The notes under the pieces are model-generated. The model was not told the origin of the DNA and made no database searches. It saw only the letters and a list, made by a program, of their open reading frames with translations. Below, one piece after another: positions 1 to 8,214 of a DNA stretch of 57,563 bases. The first letter of the stretch is position 1; every line of letters starts with the position of its first letter. The stretch is from CAYZZA01 sp964482685 (GTDB taxonomy: Bacteria > Bacillota > Bacilli > Lactobacillales > Carnobacteriaceae_A), in assembly GCA_964482685.1 (NCBI GenBank), contig CAYZZA010000002.1, positions 1 through 57,563 of the forward strand. The letters run 5' to 3'. The position numbers and the translations under genes were made by a program.

Positions 1-139
1 CCCCTCTAAGTAGGCAACTTTTGTAAGTATCCACTTAAAGGGGGCGAAGTGATTTAAATAAAAACTTTTTTTATAAAGGAAAGGACTGGCTCTATCCAAA
101 CAGTTTTTCGGTCGCGTCTCAAGCTGCGCATTTCTCTAC

Positions 140-1285
140 TCAGTTCTCCTCTTCGTATAAACCAGAGTAGATTTTATACCACTGAAACGCATATTTTGCG
201 CATACTTTCAACACTGCGTACCCTGGAATACCTAAAATGACTCCCGTCACTCCAAATAGACGACCAGAGACAAGCAAAATAAAGATAATCGTTACAGGAT
301 GAATGTCCAGATTGCTCCCAAGGATAAGGGGGGAGACGACCCGCCCTTCAATTAATTGCTCTACTCCAAAGACTATTAAAACTTTAACGAGCATCAAAGG
401 AGAATGTACCAAACCTACAATTAAAGCCGGAATGGTTGCGAGCATAGATCCGAGGTAAGGTATCGAATTCAACACAGCAGCCAACAATCCTAAAGAAAGC
501 GCATAGTCTAACCCAATCACTGAAAAACCAATCCAAAAAAGAATGCCTACACAGACAGCTACAAATAATTGTCCACGAATGTATTGGCTAATCTGGTTGT
601 TTGCTTCACTGGCTACGTCTCTTATCGTTGCACGTGACCGAACGGGCAGAAAAGAGAGAAGATACGTAGGTAACTTTTTTCCATCTTTTAATAAGTAAAA
701 TGCCACAAACGGCATCGTAAACAAAAGTATCGTCATCTTACTTACAAGCCCTATAACATTGGATAAGCCACCTACAGCTGCATTCAACAATTGGCTTGTG
801 TAGCCTGTAACGGTACCCATAAGATCCGTGTCTCCAACACCTTTTAAAAATTCAGAGAAAATAGAGTTGTTTGAAACGCCGTCAATTTCTCTTACAACTG
901 TATTCCAATAAGAGGGCCAATTTGCAAAAAAAGACTGCCATTGTTCTTGAATAATTGGCAACAAGACGGCGCCACCTAATACCATCAGGAGCAGAAAAAG
1001 AATAAACACAAGTGCGATGGCCAGTGTGCGATTCATATTCTTTCGCTCTAGCCAATTGACTACTGGACTAAACAAATAATAAAAGATGCCTCCAGCCACA
1101 ATGGGAGGGCCAATAATTCTAAGACCAATAAAAATTGGTTCCATTAAATACATTATCTTTGTGAAAATGAAGATATTTAAAAAAAGAAGCAAAGTAACCA
1201 ACATCCATCGTAGGTGTCGGTTTTGAATTAAGTTGGACCAACTTGATTTTTTAGACTCGTGCACTGTCTCTTTTGATTCAGGCAT
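140..1285 (-). CDS. AI-2E family transporter (YdbI/YueF-like permease)
   Basis: Integral membrane protein of 381 aa in the AI-2E exporter superfamily (PF01594). Members include E. coli TqsA and many Firmicute paralogues of unknown substrate, some of them Na+(Li+)/H+ antiporters. Hydrophobic segments cover roughly residues 28-58, 65-110, 165-200 and 235-360. The family signature NSIPYLGSMLATIP lies near residue 271, and the terminal helical block with LIEGRVVSPLILG is also typical. Length is normal. The ATG at 1285 has a GGAGAG ribosome site a few bases upstream. It is transcribed alone, divergently from the gene at 1482. Family call is firm; substrate is unknown, and autoinducer-2 transport should not be assumed from the name. 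Confidence 0.9.
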   Translation of the reverse strand: MPESKETVHESKKSSWSNLIQNRHLRWMLVTLLLFLNIFIFTKIMYLMEPIFIGLRIIGPPIVAGGIFYYLFSPVVNWLERKNMNRTLAIALVFILFLLLMVLGGAVLLPIIQEQWQSFFANWPSYWNTVVREIDGVSNNSIFSEFLKGVGDTDLMGTVTGYTSQLLNAAVGGLSNVIGLVSKMTILLFTMPFVAFYLLKDGKKLPTYLLSFLPVRSRATIRDVASEANNQISQYIRGQLFVAVCVGILFWIGFSVIGLDYALSLGLLAAVLNSIPYLGSMLATIPALIVGLVHSPLMLVKVLIVFGVEQLIEGRVVSPLILGSNLDIHPVTIIFILLVSGRLFGVTGVILGIPGYAVLKVCAKYAFQWYKIYSGLYEEEN

Positions 1286-1481
1286 TGGTTTCTCTCCTTT
1301 TCAAAACACTTTAATCCATATGTACATAGTTTACCATTTTTTCCTATTTTCCCCTTGTTCTAGTCCTTTTCTTTTTCCTCCTCATGATGAAGACAATCAA
1401 ATGCATTGATTCACCCTGACATGCTTGCTATGATACAATTAAACAATAGGACTTATAATTTGATTGGACTAGGTGAATAAA

Positions 1482-3161
1482 ATGATTGTTCCAAATGCGA
1501 TTCTTCAAACAACTGTTTCGAGAACACACACACTTTCAGACACGTTAGTCTCTGTTGCCTGCAAAAAAAACCAACTAGTTTGTACTGGGAGGCTTTCGTT
1601 GGCAGACTGTTACCCAATAAAGTTTGAGCTAGCCTTGGTGGATTCTCACTCACACCATTTGTCTCTTCACCCTGTTTCGTTTCACCCTAACGAAGATAGG
1701 GCAAAGCGCACAAAGGAGAAAACCTTCCTATGGACGTGGTCTTTAAATACAGTTTCTTTTGTCAAAAAGTTGTTGGTGGAACAAACCCCTTCTACTTCAC
1801 TACATGCACATCTGGTAGTACATGTGAAAGAGCGGTCTGCACCTCTTGTTTTTGCTGTTTCCTTCCCTAGAAAAGGTACACATGCTTTACTTAAAGAATG
1901 TCCCGTATCTTATGGAAAAACAACAGCTCTCTTGTCTACAAGTGCTTCCGCAGATGGTTTCTTGGAAGTAGCTGCCACTTTTTTTCCTAAAGATACATAC
2001 GCAAAAGTGCGGCAGTATTCTTTCCCACTTGTAAAAAAATCAAAAAAAGGACGCGTCGATACATGGATTATGGGCCATTCTCCTAACCAGATTGGGAAAA
2101 TGAGTTGGTCTCTCTTCCTCGCGGCGCAAGAACGATACCCCGACAAAGCTTTGTATTATGTGTTGGATCCAGCTGCACCCGAATGGGCTACGGCATTTGC
2201 CCTACTTGGCGACCGCTTGCTTGCATATGGGTCAAAACTCTATTTCCAGGCCCTATTTCAAGCCACCTTAATCGTCAGCGAGCAAGCACCTTATCACTTG
2301 TTTCCTTCTGCAAGTCTTTTTTGGGAAAAACGGATTCCAGCAAAAAGACTTGTAGCGCCTTCTTATCCTTTGGGGCTATCCAATGAACGATATACCTTGA
2401 ACCAACAGACCGTACCGTGGAGGATAGATTCTCTTTTAGTTGGTTCTAAAACAGAGGCCCGATTTGCCAAAGACACGTTGGGATTAACCGAGACGCAGAT
2501 TTGTCTGGCGCCTCTTCCTTCCATGCACACGCAAGAGGACTCTAAAAAAACAACCCAAAAAATGATTTTGCTTGTCCCTGCTGCTCAGCACTTAAAGTGG
2601 CATAGCCAGCAAGAGGCGTTGCCACCACCTCTGCTTCATTTGTGTACAGATCCACAATTTATCAAATGGATTGCAGACAACCACTTTCATTTGGTGGTGG
2701 AATTGCCTGAAGAAAACAACGAGGTAAAAAACGCATTTGAAAACATTGGCGTAGCGACACGTGTAGCTTCTGTCTTTCATGATGAGGACTGGATGCTCAG
2801 AGCAACCGTTCTCATCACCGATATCCATCCATCAGCGCTCACACGTGCATGCATGGAAAAACCGGTTTTGTTTTATCAACCTCCTGCCTACCTTTCGTTT
2901 TCAACAACTGAACAAGATTTGGCTGAACATGTCTACCAAAATGAATTGCCTGGTGAAACAGGCGAAACGCCAGCTGAAATAGTGCATCTGTTGTCCCAAC
3001 TAAAAAAACAACAGTATCATATGTCTAGAAAAAACAAAAAAAAGGGCCGCATGTTAAGGGAGTTTCCACCCCATGCACCACTTGATCAAACGTTTGCTTG
3101 TTTGGAATTTGTGGCGGGGTCTCAAACTGTCCCTTCAGAATATCCTGGGGGACCTATGTAA
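1482..3161 (+). CDS. Divergent CDP-glycerol glycerophosphotransferase-like (TagB/TagF-type) protein
   Basis: Soluble protein of 559 aa. The middle and C-terminal half resembles the GT-B-like fold of teichoic-acid glycerophosphotransferases (PF04464): a Rossmann-like start (DTWIMGHSPNQIGKMSW, about residue 195), LYYVLDP, and a LVAPSYPLGLS segment where active family members carry the catalytic QxWHG block. That histidine is not visible here, so the protein may be non-catalytic or may act on another substrate. The N-terminal 190 residues look like a beta-rich accessory domain. An in-frame GTG at 1473 is possible, but the AGGTGA at 1471-1476 serves better as the ribosome site for ATG 1482. The lactonase follows after 38 nt and is probably co-transcribed. 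Family assignment is moderate and rests on pattern, not alignment. Confidence 0.5.
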   Translation: MIVPNAILQTTVSRTHTLSDTLVSVACKKNQLVCTGRLSLADCYPIKFELALVDSHSHHLSLHPVSFHPNEDRAKRTKEKTFLWTWSLNTVSFVKKLLVEQTPSTSLHAHLVVHVKERSAPLVFAVSFPRKGTHALLKECPVSYGKTTALLSTSASADGFLEVAATFFPKDTYAKVRQYSFPLVKKSKKGRVDTWIMGHSPNQIGKMSWSLFLAAQERYPDKALYYVLDPAAPEWATAFALLGDRLLAYGSKLYFQALFQATLIVSEQAPYHLFPSASLFWEKRIPAKRLVAPSYPLGLSNERYTLNQQTVPWRIDSLLVGSKTEARFAKDTLGLTETQICLAPLPSMHTQEDSKKTTQKMILLVPAAQHLKWHSQQEALPPPLLHLCTDPQFIKWIADNHFHLVVELPEENNEVKNAFENIGVATRVASVFHDEDWMLRATVLITDIHPSALTRACMEKPVLFYQPPAYLSFSTTEQDLAEHVYQNELPGETGETPAEIVHLLSQLKKQQYHMSRKNKKKGRMLREFPPHAPLDQTFACLEFVAGSQTVPSEYPGGPM

Positions 3162-3199
3162 GACGTCTTTTACATCATCATATAGGAGGATTTGTAAAT

Positions 3200-4234
3200 A
3201 TGGAACAGTTTTTATTAGGTACGTATACCCGCACTGAAAGTGAAGGAATTTATACAATTCAATTGAATCACGAAGCAAAACAGCTCGAGCAACTCTCTTT
3301 ACAAGCTCATTTGTCAAACCCTACATATCTAGATACAAACAGCACAGGTTCCTTGCTGTTTTCTGTCGTAAAAAAAGATGAAATGGGTGGGGTGGTTTCC
3401 TATCAACGCAATCAAACAACCGGCACATACGACCAAGTTGATGAAGTGCTCCAAGAAGGAGCCGCGCCGTGTTATGTTTCGTATGATGAACCAAATGCTC
3501 TCTTGTATACAGCTAACTATCATGAAGGTGAAGTTCTATTGTATCGTGTTTCAGAAACTGGAACACTAAACCTTTTAGACAAGGTGGCGCACACTGGTTC
3601 AAGCGTTCACCCAAATCAAGAAGGCCCACATGCTCATTACATTGCGCGAACACGTGATCGTCGTTTCATCGTAGCCTGTGACTTGGGAACTGACGAGGTG
3701 ATCACGTATTCGGTTGAAGACAATCGTCTGCATCAGACACACGTTTTCCAAACACCACCTGGGACAGGTCCCCGCCACTTAGTCTTTCACCCCACTCTCC
3801 AAACAGTGTATGTCATTGGAGAGCTAAGCAATGAGTTGCTTGTCTTAACGTACAGAGAAGATGGATCGTTTGCTTTAAAACAGACCGTTTCCTTGCTTCC
3901 AGATGACTACTCCGGAGAAAGTAGTGGCGCCGCAGTACGTGTCTCTAGTGATGGCGCTTTTGTATATGCGTCTAACAGAGGACACAACTCCATTGTCGTC
4001 TACCAAGTCGATTCTACAAATGGAACAGTAACCGCTATTCAGTGGCACCCTACATTTGGCGAAACACCGCGTGATTTTAATCTAGATGCACGCGAACACT
4101 TTTTGCTCATCGGACATCAACACACACCCACTCTCACCCTTTTAGAAAGGCATGCTGATTCTGGACGATTGGAGCTTCGCCAAAAAGATGTGTATGCACC
4201 TGAAGTTGTGTGTATTCAAAGAGCTCTACCTTAA
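3200..4234 (+). CDS. Lactonase family protein (6-phosphogluconolactonase-like, beta-propeller)
   Basis: Protein of 344 aa of the seven-bladed beta-propeller lactonase family (PF10282; E. coli Pgl / YkgB type), which hydrolyses 6-phosphogluconolactone in the oxidative pentose phosphate pathway. The N-terminus FLLGTYTRTESEGIY is the typical first blade. The segments EGPHAHYI (about residue 143), GTGPRHLVFHP and VYASNRGHNSI are family landmarks. The reading frame stays open further upstream, but a perfect AGGAGG at 3184-3189 fixes ATG 3200 as the start. It lies just downstream of the TagB/TagF-like gene and ends before a strong terminator. Many members of this family in Firmicutes have not been tested biochemically. 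Confidence 0.88.
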   Translation: MEQFLLGTYTRTESEGIYTIQLNHEAKQLEQLSLQAHLSNPTYLDTNSTGSLLFSVVKKDEMGGVVSYQRNQTTGTYDQVDEVLQEGAAPCYVSYDEPNALLYTANYHEGEVLLYRVSETGTLNLLDKVAHTGSSVHPNQEGPHAHYIARTRDRRFIVACDLGTDEVITYSVEDNRLHQTHVFQTPPGTGPRHLVFHPTLQTVYVIGELSNELLVLTYREDGSFALKQTVSLLPDDYSGESSGAAVRVSSDGAFVYASNRGHNSIVVYQVDSTNGTVTAIQWHPTFGETPRDFNLDAREHFLLIGHQHTPTLTLLERHADSGRLELRQKDVYAPEVVCIQRALP

Positions 4235-4255
4235 ACTATCTGTGAAAATAGACCC

Positions 4256-4295
4256 AACAGTCTTCGTCCTACTTTGGATGGAGACTGTTTTGTTT
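4256..4295 (+). terminator. Rho-independent terminator after the lactonase gene
   Basis: A 14-bp stem (4256-4269 with 4276-4289, two G-U pairs) closes a 6-nt loop and runs straight into TTTTGTTT. It ends the 1482-4234 transcript. Confidence 0.85.
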
Positions 4296-4324
4296 CAGCT
4301 GTAGCTGCAAACCTATTTGATACA

Positions 4325-4396
4325 AAAGAAAGAGTCTCTTTTTTGCTCAATTTCTCCATAAAGAGAGAGTCTTTTTTTTTACTCAATTTCTCTGTA
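4325..4396. repeat. Imperfect tandem duplication of about 36 bp in the uppP leader
   Basis: Two adjacent units (4325-4359 and 4360-4396) share the pattern AAAGA-rich, GAGTCT, T-run, CTCAATTTCTC. Each carries a short AGAGTCT plus T-tract. They lie in the 335-bp gene-free stretch between the lactonase terminator and uppP; the only other items seen there are weak -10-like hexamers at 4528-4540 ahead of the uppP ribosome site. Confidence 0.55.
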
Positions 4397-4569
4397 CGCA
4401 TTCTATTTTTTCTTGAGTTTAAGGATGAATCTCAAAATGAAGTACACCCTCTATACTCTTCACATGCTTAGCCGCCTCTTGTCTGACAACTACATAAAAA
4501 AGGGTAGGCTTTCCTGATTGTTTCAACTATACTTATACATGAATGCTATTTTATTAAAGGAGACTGTAC

Positions 4570-5394
4570 ATGAATATCATCGAACTATTGAAAGCGGTAT
4601 TACTTGGAGTTGTTCAAGGCATCACAGAATGGCTCCCAATTAGTAGCACCGGGCACATGATTCTTGTAGAGGAATTTATTCAACTACAAGCATCCCCTGC
4701 ATTTAAAGAAATGTTTTTTGTGGTCATCCAACTGGCTTCTATTATCGCAGTTATGATTATCTTTTTTCATACACTCAACCCCTTTTCTCCTAAGAAAAGT
4801 GCTCAAGAGAAAGAAGACACGTGGAATATTTGGTTTAAAGTAGTCATCGCGGTAATTCCTGCTGGTGTGATGGGGGTATTGTTTGAAGACCGAATTGAAT
4901 CTATCTTCTTCAATTGGCAGACCGTTTCTATTGCCCTTATTGTGTATGGTATTTTATTCATTCTTGTGGAAAAAAGAAACGAAGGCAAACAACCTGCGAT
5001 CCAAACTTTGGCTCAATTGGATTATAAAACAGCTTTTCTAATTGGATTGTTTCAAGTCTTGGCGTTGATTCCAGGAACATCTCGATCAGGCGCAACCATT
5101 GTAGGGGCTATTTTGATTGGAACCTCAAGAGCAGTCGCTGCAGAGTTCTCGTTCTTTCTTTCGATCCCTGTAATGGTAGGGGCCAGTGCCTTAAAATTGT
5201 TAAAATTTGGCTTTCGCTTCACGCCTTTGGAATTGTCTATCCTGCTTACTGGAATGATTGTGTCTTTTGTAGTTTCAGTCGTTGCGATTAAATTCTTTCT
5301 TTCATATATTCGAAAAAATGATTTTAAAGCATTTGGGTGGTATCGAATCGTTTTAGGTGCATTGGTCATTTTATATTTTGCTTTTTTTAGTTAA
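4570..5394 (+). CDS. uppP: Undecaprenyl-diphosphatase UppP (BacA)
   Basis: Integral membrane enzyme of 274 aa that dephosphorylates undecaprenyl pyrophosphate to recycle the lipid carrier for peptidoglycan and teichoic acids; overexpression gives bacitracin resistance. Both family signatures are present: VVQGITEWLPISSTGHM near residues 13-29 (the E and the SSTGH histidine are catalytic) and PGTSRSGATI near residue 168. Eight hydrophobic helices are visible and the length is standard. ATG 4570 has AAAGGAGA directly upstream. It forms a single-gene unit and probably supplies carrier to the envelope glycosylation genes elsewhere in the window. Confidence 0.97.
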   Translation: MNIIELLKAVLLGVVQGITEWLPISSTGHMILVEEFIQLQASPAFKEMFFVVIQLASIIAVMIIFFHTLNPFSPKKSAQEKEDTWNIWFKVVIAVIPAGVMGVLFEDRIESIFFNWQTVSIALIVYGILFILVEKRNEGKQPAIQTLAQLDYKTAFLIGLFQVLALIPGTSRSGATIVGAILIGTSRAVAAEFSFFLSIPVMVGASALKLLKFGFRFTPLELSILLTGMIVSFVVSVVAIKFFLSYIRKNDFKAFGWYRIVLGALVILYFAFFS

Positions 5395-5411
5395 ATGTTT
5401 TAAAAATAAAG

Positions 5412-5453
5412 CAGACATATGCGAATTCTCGTTGAAGAATTCGCATATGTCTG
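5412..5453. terminator. Perfect 17-bp inverted repeat downstream of uppP
   Basis: CAGACATATGCGAATTC at 5412-5428 pairs perfectly with 5437-5453 around an 8-nt loop. No T-run follows on the + strand (TTTATTTTT follows on the - strand), so it is an untypical terminator or an mRNA-stabilising hairpin for uppP. The rest of the 403-bp gene-free stretch holds the 10-N gap and the ATPase promoter region. Confidence 0.55.
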
Positions 5454-5533
5454 AATAGCGCGATAAATATTTTCGCCAAGAATAACTTTTCACTTCTCTA
5501 TTTTTCTTTCTTTTTTCCGTATTTTTGTTGAAA

Positions 5534-5543
5534 NNNNNNNNNN
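5534..5543. other. 10-N assembly gap
   Basis: A run of ten N in intergenic DNA. The 11-mer TTTTGTTGAAA is seen directly left of the gap (ending at 5533) and again about 23 nt to the right, which may have caused the break. Confidence 0.95.
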
Positions 5544-5765
5544 ACTTGCTAAATAGTCAGTTAGTTTTGTTGAAAAGGATACTGTGTATAACCTGACTTA
5601 TTTAAGTCTTTTTTGTGAAAGAAACTCATGCCCCTATGCCTCACTGATTTGATCTCGTTCACTTGGACTTTGTCTAGTGGCATACAAAAGCTGTGACTAT
5701 GCAGAGTTTGAGACTGTGTGTGTTTTCTCATCTGCGACTGTATTTTATCCCTATATATGCTATAT

Positions 5766-5780
5766 TTAGAATGATAATAA
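5766..5780 (+). promoter_or_regulatory. PerR-box-like operator upstream of the P1B-4 ATPase
   Basis: TTAGAATGATAATAA matches the PerR consensus TTATAATNATTATAA at 12 of 14 defined positions. It sits 18-32 nt before the start codon, next to a possible -10 (TATATT, 5761-5766), where repression would block transcription. The B. subtilis pfeT and Listeria frvA efflux ATPases are known PerR (and Fur) targets, which supports the reading. Confidence 0.65.
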
Positions 5781-5797
5781 AGAAGGAGTGGTAAAAT

Positions 5798-7669
5798 TTG
5801 TTTACATTGGACTCATTGAAAGAAAATAAACCAATGATTGCAACAATCGTTAGCGGATTGTTAATTGTTGTGGGAATTATTTTAATGGCTGGGGAAGCTG
5901 CCTCCATGGCCCCATTAGTATTTATAGCCTCGTTTTTAATTGGAGGATGGTACCAAGCAGTAGAAGGTGTCCAAGATACGATTGAAAACAAAAAATTAAA
6001 CGTGGATATTTTGATGGTCCTTGCTGCCATCGGAGCTTCTGTCATCGGGTATTGGATGGAAGGGGCACTGCTAATTTTCATTTTTTCATTAAGTGGTTCT
6101 CTGGAAGTCATGGCTACAAACAGAAGTACAAAATCCATCACGGACTTAATGAATCTTACCCCTGAAAAAGCAAAAAAAATATTGGACAATGGAGATATTG
6201 AAGAGGTAGCGACAAACTCTTTGCATATCGGCGAAAAATTATTAGTCACAAAAGGAGCAACTATCCCAATTGATTCCGAAATTATTCAAGGAGTTGGATT
6301 AGTTGATGAATCTGCCATTACTGGAGAATCTCTTCCAGCAGAACGAATGGTCGGAGAAGAAGTTGTTGGAGGAACTTTGAACATTGGTGGACCGATTGTT
6401 GTCCGTGTTACAAAAGATCCCTCTGACACATTGTTTGCAAAAATTATTCGTCTTGTAGAAGAAGCACAAAGTACCCCTTCTCGCACGGCAACGATGATCG
6501 AAAACATCGAAGGGAAGTATGTTATCTCTGTTTTAATCTTTGTTCCTCTTATGATTGCGTTGTTTTATTTTGGCCTCAACTGGACTTGGAACGAGTCTTT
6601 TTACCGTGGGATGGTTTTGTTAACTGTGGCCTCCCCGTGTGCGCTCGTTGCCTCAGCAACTCCTGCAGCCCTTTCTGCTATTTCAAATGCAGCTAAACAA
6701 GGAGTGCTCTTCAAAGGTGGCGCTTATTTAGAAAACTTTGAACAAATCCAAGCCATTGCGTTTGATAAAACTGGAACATTGACTCTAGGTAAACACACCG
6801 TCACCGATACGTTTATCGAAGAAGATTTTGATAAAGACGAAATCATCGCAGCAGCAGTTGCATTGGAGCGATTATCCGCACACCCAATCGCACAAGCCAT
6901 TGTCTCCTCTTTCCAATCTCCTTCGCTTGCTGAGATGACAGACATTGAAGAAATACCTGGAAAAGGATTACAAGGGACATGGCACGGAGCTCTTTGGAAA
7001 ATTGGAAAAAAAGAATTTGCAGCTCCAAATGCTGGAAATGTATTTAGTGAAAGAGCCCAAAGCGTTCAAAAAGAAGGAAAAACGGTTATTTACATTAGCC
7101 GCAATGGACAAGAAGCAGGATTTATTGGCTTACAAGACTTACCAAAAGAAGGCGCAAAAGAAACGATTGCCTACTTTAAATCAAAAGGCATCCATACAAT
7201 TTTAATTACCGGAGACAACGTTGAAACCGGTGAAGCGATTGGACAGATGTTAGGAGTAGAAAAAGTCTACGCCAATACGCTTCCAGATGAAAAAGCACAA
7301 ATCATCCACGACTTGCAAAACAAGCACGGCCTCGTTGCAATGGTAGGAGACGGAATCAACGATGCCCCTGCTTTAGCTAGTGCATCGGTTGGAATTGCGA
7401 TGGGAGCTGGAACAGACATTGCCATTGATGCTGCTGACGTTGTATTGATGCAAGGAGATTTGACTCAGTTGTCTTATAGCCATCGTCTGTCAAGCAGATT
7501 GAAAACTATTACCATGCAAAACATCGTCTTCTCCTTAGCAGTTATCTTTATTTTAATTGTCTCGAACTTACTTCAAGTGATTTCTCTTCCATTAGGGGTT
7601 ATCGGTCATGAAGGAAGCACTATTTTGGTGATTTTAAATGGATTGAGGTTGCTACAAAAGAAAGAATGA
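5798..7669 (+). CDS. P1B-4-type heavy-metal efflux ATPase (PfeT/ZosA/FrvA-like)
   Basis: Metal-transporting P-type ATPase of 623 aa. Visible landmarks are the actuator loop AITGESLPAE (about residue 173), the transmembrane metal site SPC (residues 279-281; Cu/Cd/Zn pumps have CPC or CPx), DKTGTLT with the phosphorylated Asp near residue 323, SAHP in the nucleotide domain, GDGINDAPALA, and HEGST in the last helices. SPC plus HEGS/GT marks subgroup P1B-4, whose characterised Firmicute members export Fe(II), sometimes Co or Zn. There is no N-terminal metal-binding domain. The start is TTG 5798 with AAGGAG 9 nt upstream. A PerR-like box just before the gene suggests induction by peroxide, as for pfeT and frvA. 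Metal specificity is inferred. Confidence 0.9.
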   Translation: MFTLDSLKENKPMIATIVSGLLIVVGIILMAGEAASMAPLVFIASFLIGGWYQAVEGVQDTIENKKLNVDILMVLAAIGASVIGYWMEGALLIFIFSLSGSLEVMATNRSTKSITDLMNLTPEKAKKILDNGDIEEVATNSLHIGEKLLVTKGATIPIDSEIIQGVGLVDESAITGESLPAERMVGEEVVGGTLNIGGPIVVRVTKDPSDTLFAKIIRLVEEAQSTPSRTATMIENIEGKYVISVLIFVPLMIALFYFGLNWTWNESFYRGMVLLTVASPCALVASATPAALSAISNAAKQGVLFKGGAYLENFEQIQAIAFDKTGTLTLGKHTVTDTFIEEDFDKDEIIAAAVALERLSAHPIAQAIVSSFQSPSLAEMTDIEEIPGKGLQGTWHGALWKIGKKEFAAPNAGNVFSERAQSVQKEGKTVIYISRNGQEAGFIGLQDLPKEGAKETIAYFKSKGIHTILITGDNVETGEAIGQMLGVEKVYANTLPDEKAQIIHDLQNKHGLVAMVGDGINDAPALASASVGIAMGAGTDIAIDAADVVLMQGDLTQLSYSHRLSSRLKTITMQNIVFSLAVIFILIVSNLLQVISLPLGVIGHEGSTILVILNGLRLLQKKE

Positions 7670-7805
7670 CTTTTTCCTCATATCTCTCTAGACTGTCACC
7701 AAAACATCCTTGTATTGTAACGTTCCTGACATCCTTTTCATACATAGAAAAGGTATACTGACGGAGTGAGTTTGCTTGCTACGTCTGATAAAAGGAGTGT
7801 CACCT

Positions 7806-8168
7806 ATGCGCAAATCAAGACCAAAGCAACTTTTAATCTGGTTTCTCGCACTTCTAGGGGTAAGCTTGACGAGTAAAAAGTGGATCTCTAAGAAAAATAC
7901 GCGTCCAGCTAAAAGCGTGCTCGTTGGGACATGGCTCTTGTTTTTAAAAGAAAATGCCACACCAATAGAAGTAGTCATTACACCTTCTGAAGAATTGTTT
8001 ATTAACTCAAAAAAAATCAATGGCACAGTGATTCGCTCTTCACATGACTCTTTTCAATTCCAAGATCACTTTGGCTACCTACTCAAATTATTTAGTACTC
8101 CTGAAGGAACATATACATTTTACGATGAAGCAGATGATTCTACGTATCAAGCCGTTAAAAAACAATAA
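7806..8168 (+). CDS. DUF4828 domain-containing protein
   Basis: Protein of 120 aa. An N-terminal basic/hydrophobic stretch (LLIWFLALLGVSL, residues 8-20) is a possible membrane anchor. The globular part has the pattern VGTW...ENATPIEVVITP...LFINSKKINGTV and a YDEADDSTY terminus, which I recognise as the DUF4828 family of Lactobacillales. No function is known. ATG 7806 is chosen because AAAGGAG sits 8 nt upstream; the frame stays open to 7776 without a better site. It is a single gene ending in a shared bidirectional terminator facing the glycogen operon. Confidence 0.75.
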   Translation: MRKSRPKQLLIWFLALLGVSLTSKKWISKKNTRPAKSVLVGTWLLFLKENATPIEVVITPSEELFINSKKINGTVIRSSHDSFQFQDHFGYLLKLFSTPEGTYTFYDEADDSTYQAVKKQ

Positions 8169-8210
8169 AAGTCTGTGAGAGCTCACACAATTGAGCTCTC
8201 ACAGACTTTT
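8167..8210. terminator. Bidirectional terminator between DUF4828 gene and glycogen operon
   Basis: A perfect 19-bp stem (8167-8185 with 8192-8210) with a CACAAT loop, flanked by A and T tracts on both sides. It serves the + strand gene ending at 8168 and the - strand operon ending at 8215. Confidence 0.92.
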
Positions 8211-8214
8211 TGTT

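Noticed and set aside
4325..4396. The duplicated GAGTCT/T-run units as tandem terminators of uppP attenuation
   Set aside because: The units do not form stable hairpins of their own; they are noted only as an imperfect repeat.
7688..8026. 112-aa reading frame on the - strand
   Set aside because: It is antisense to the DUF4828 gene, has no ribosome site, and crosses the coding region of a recognised family.
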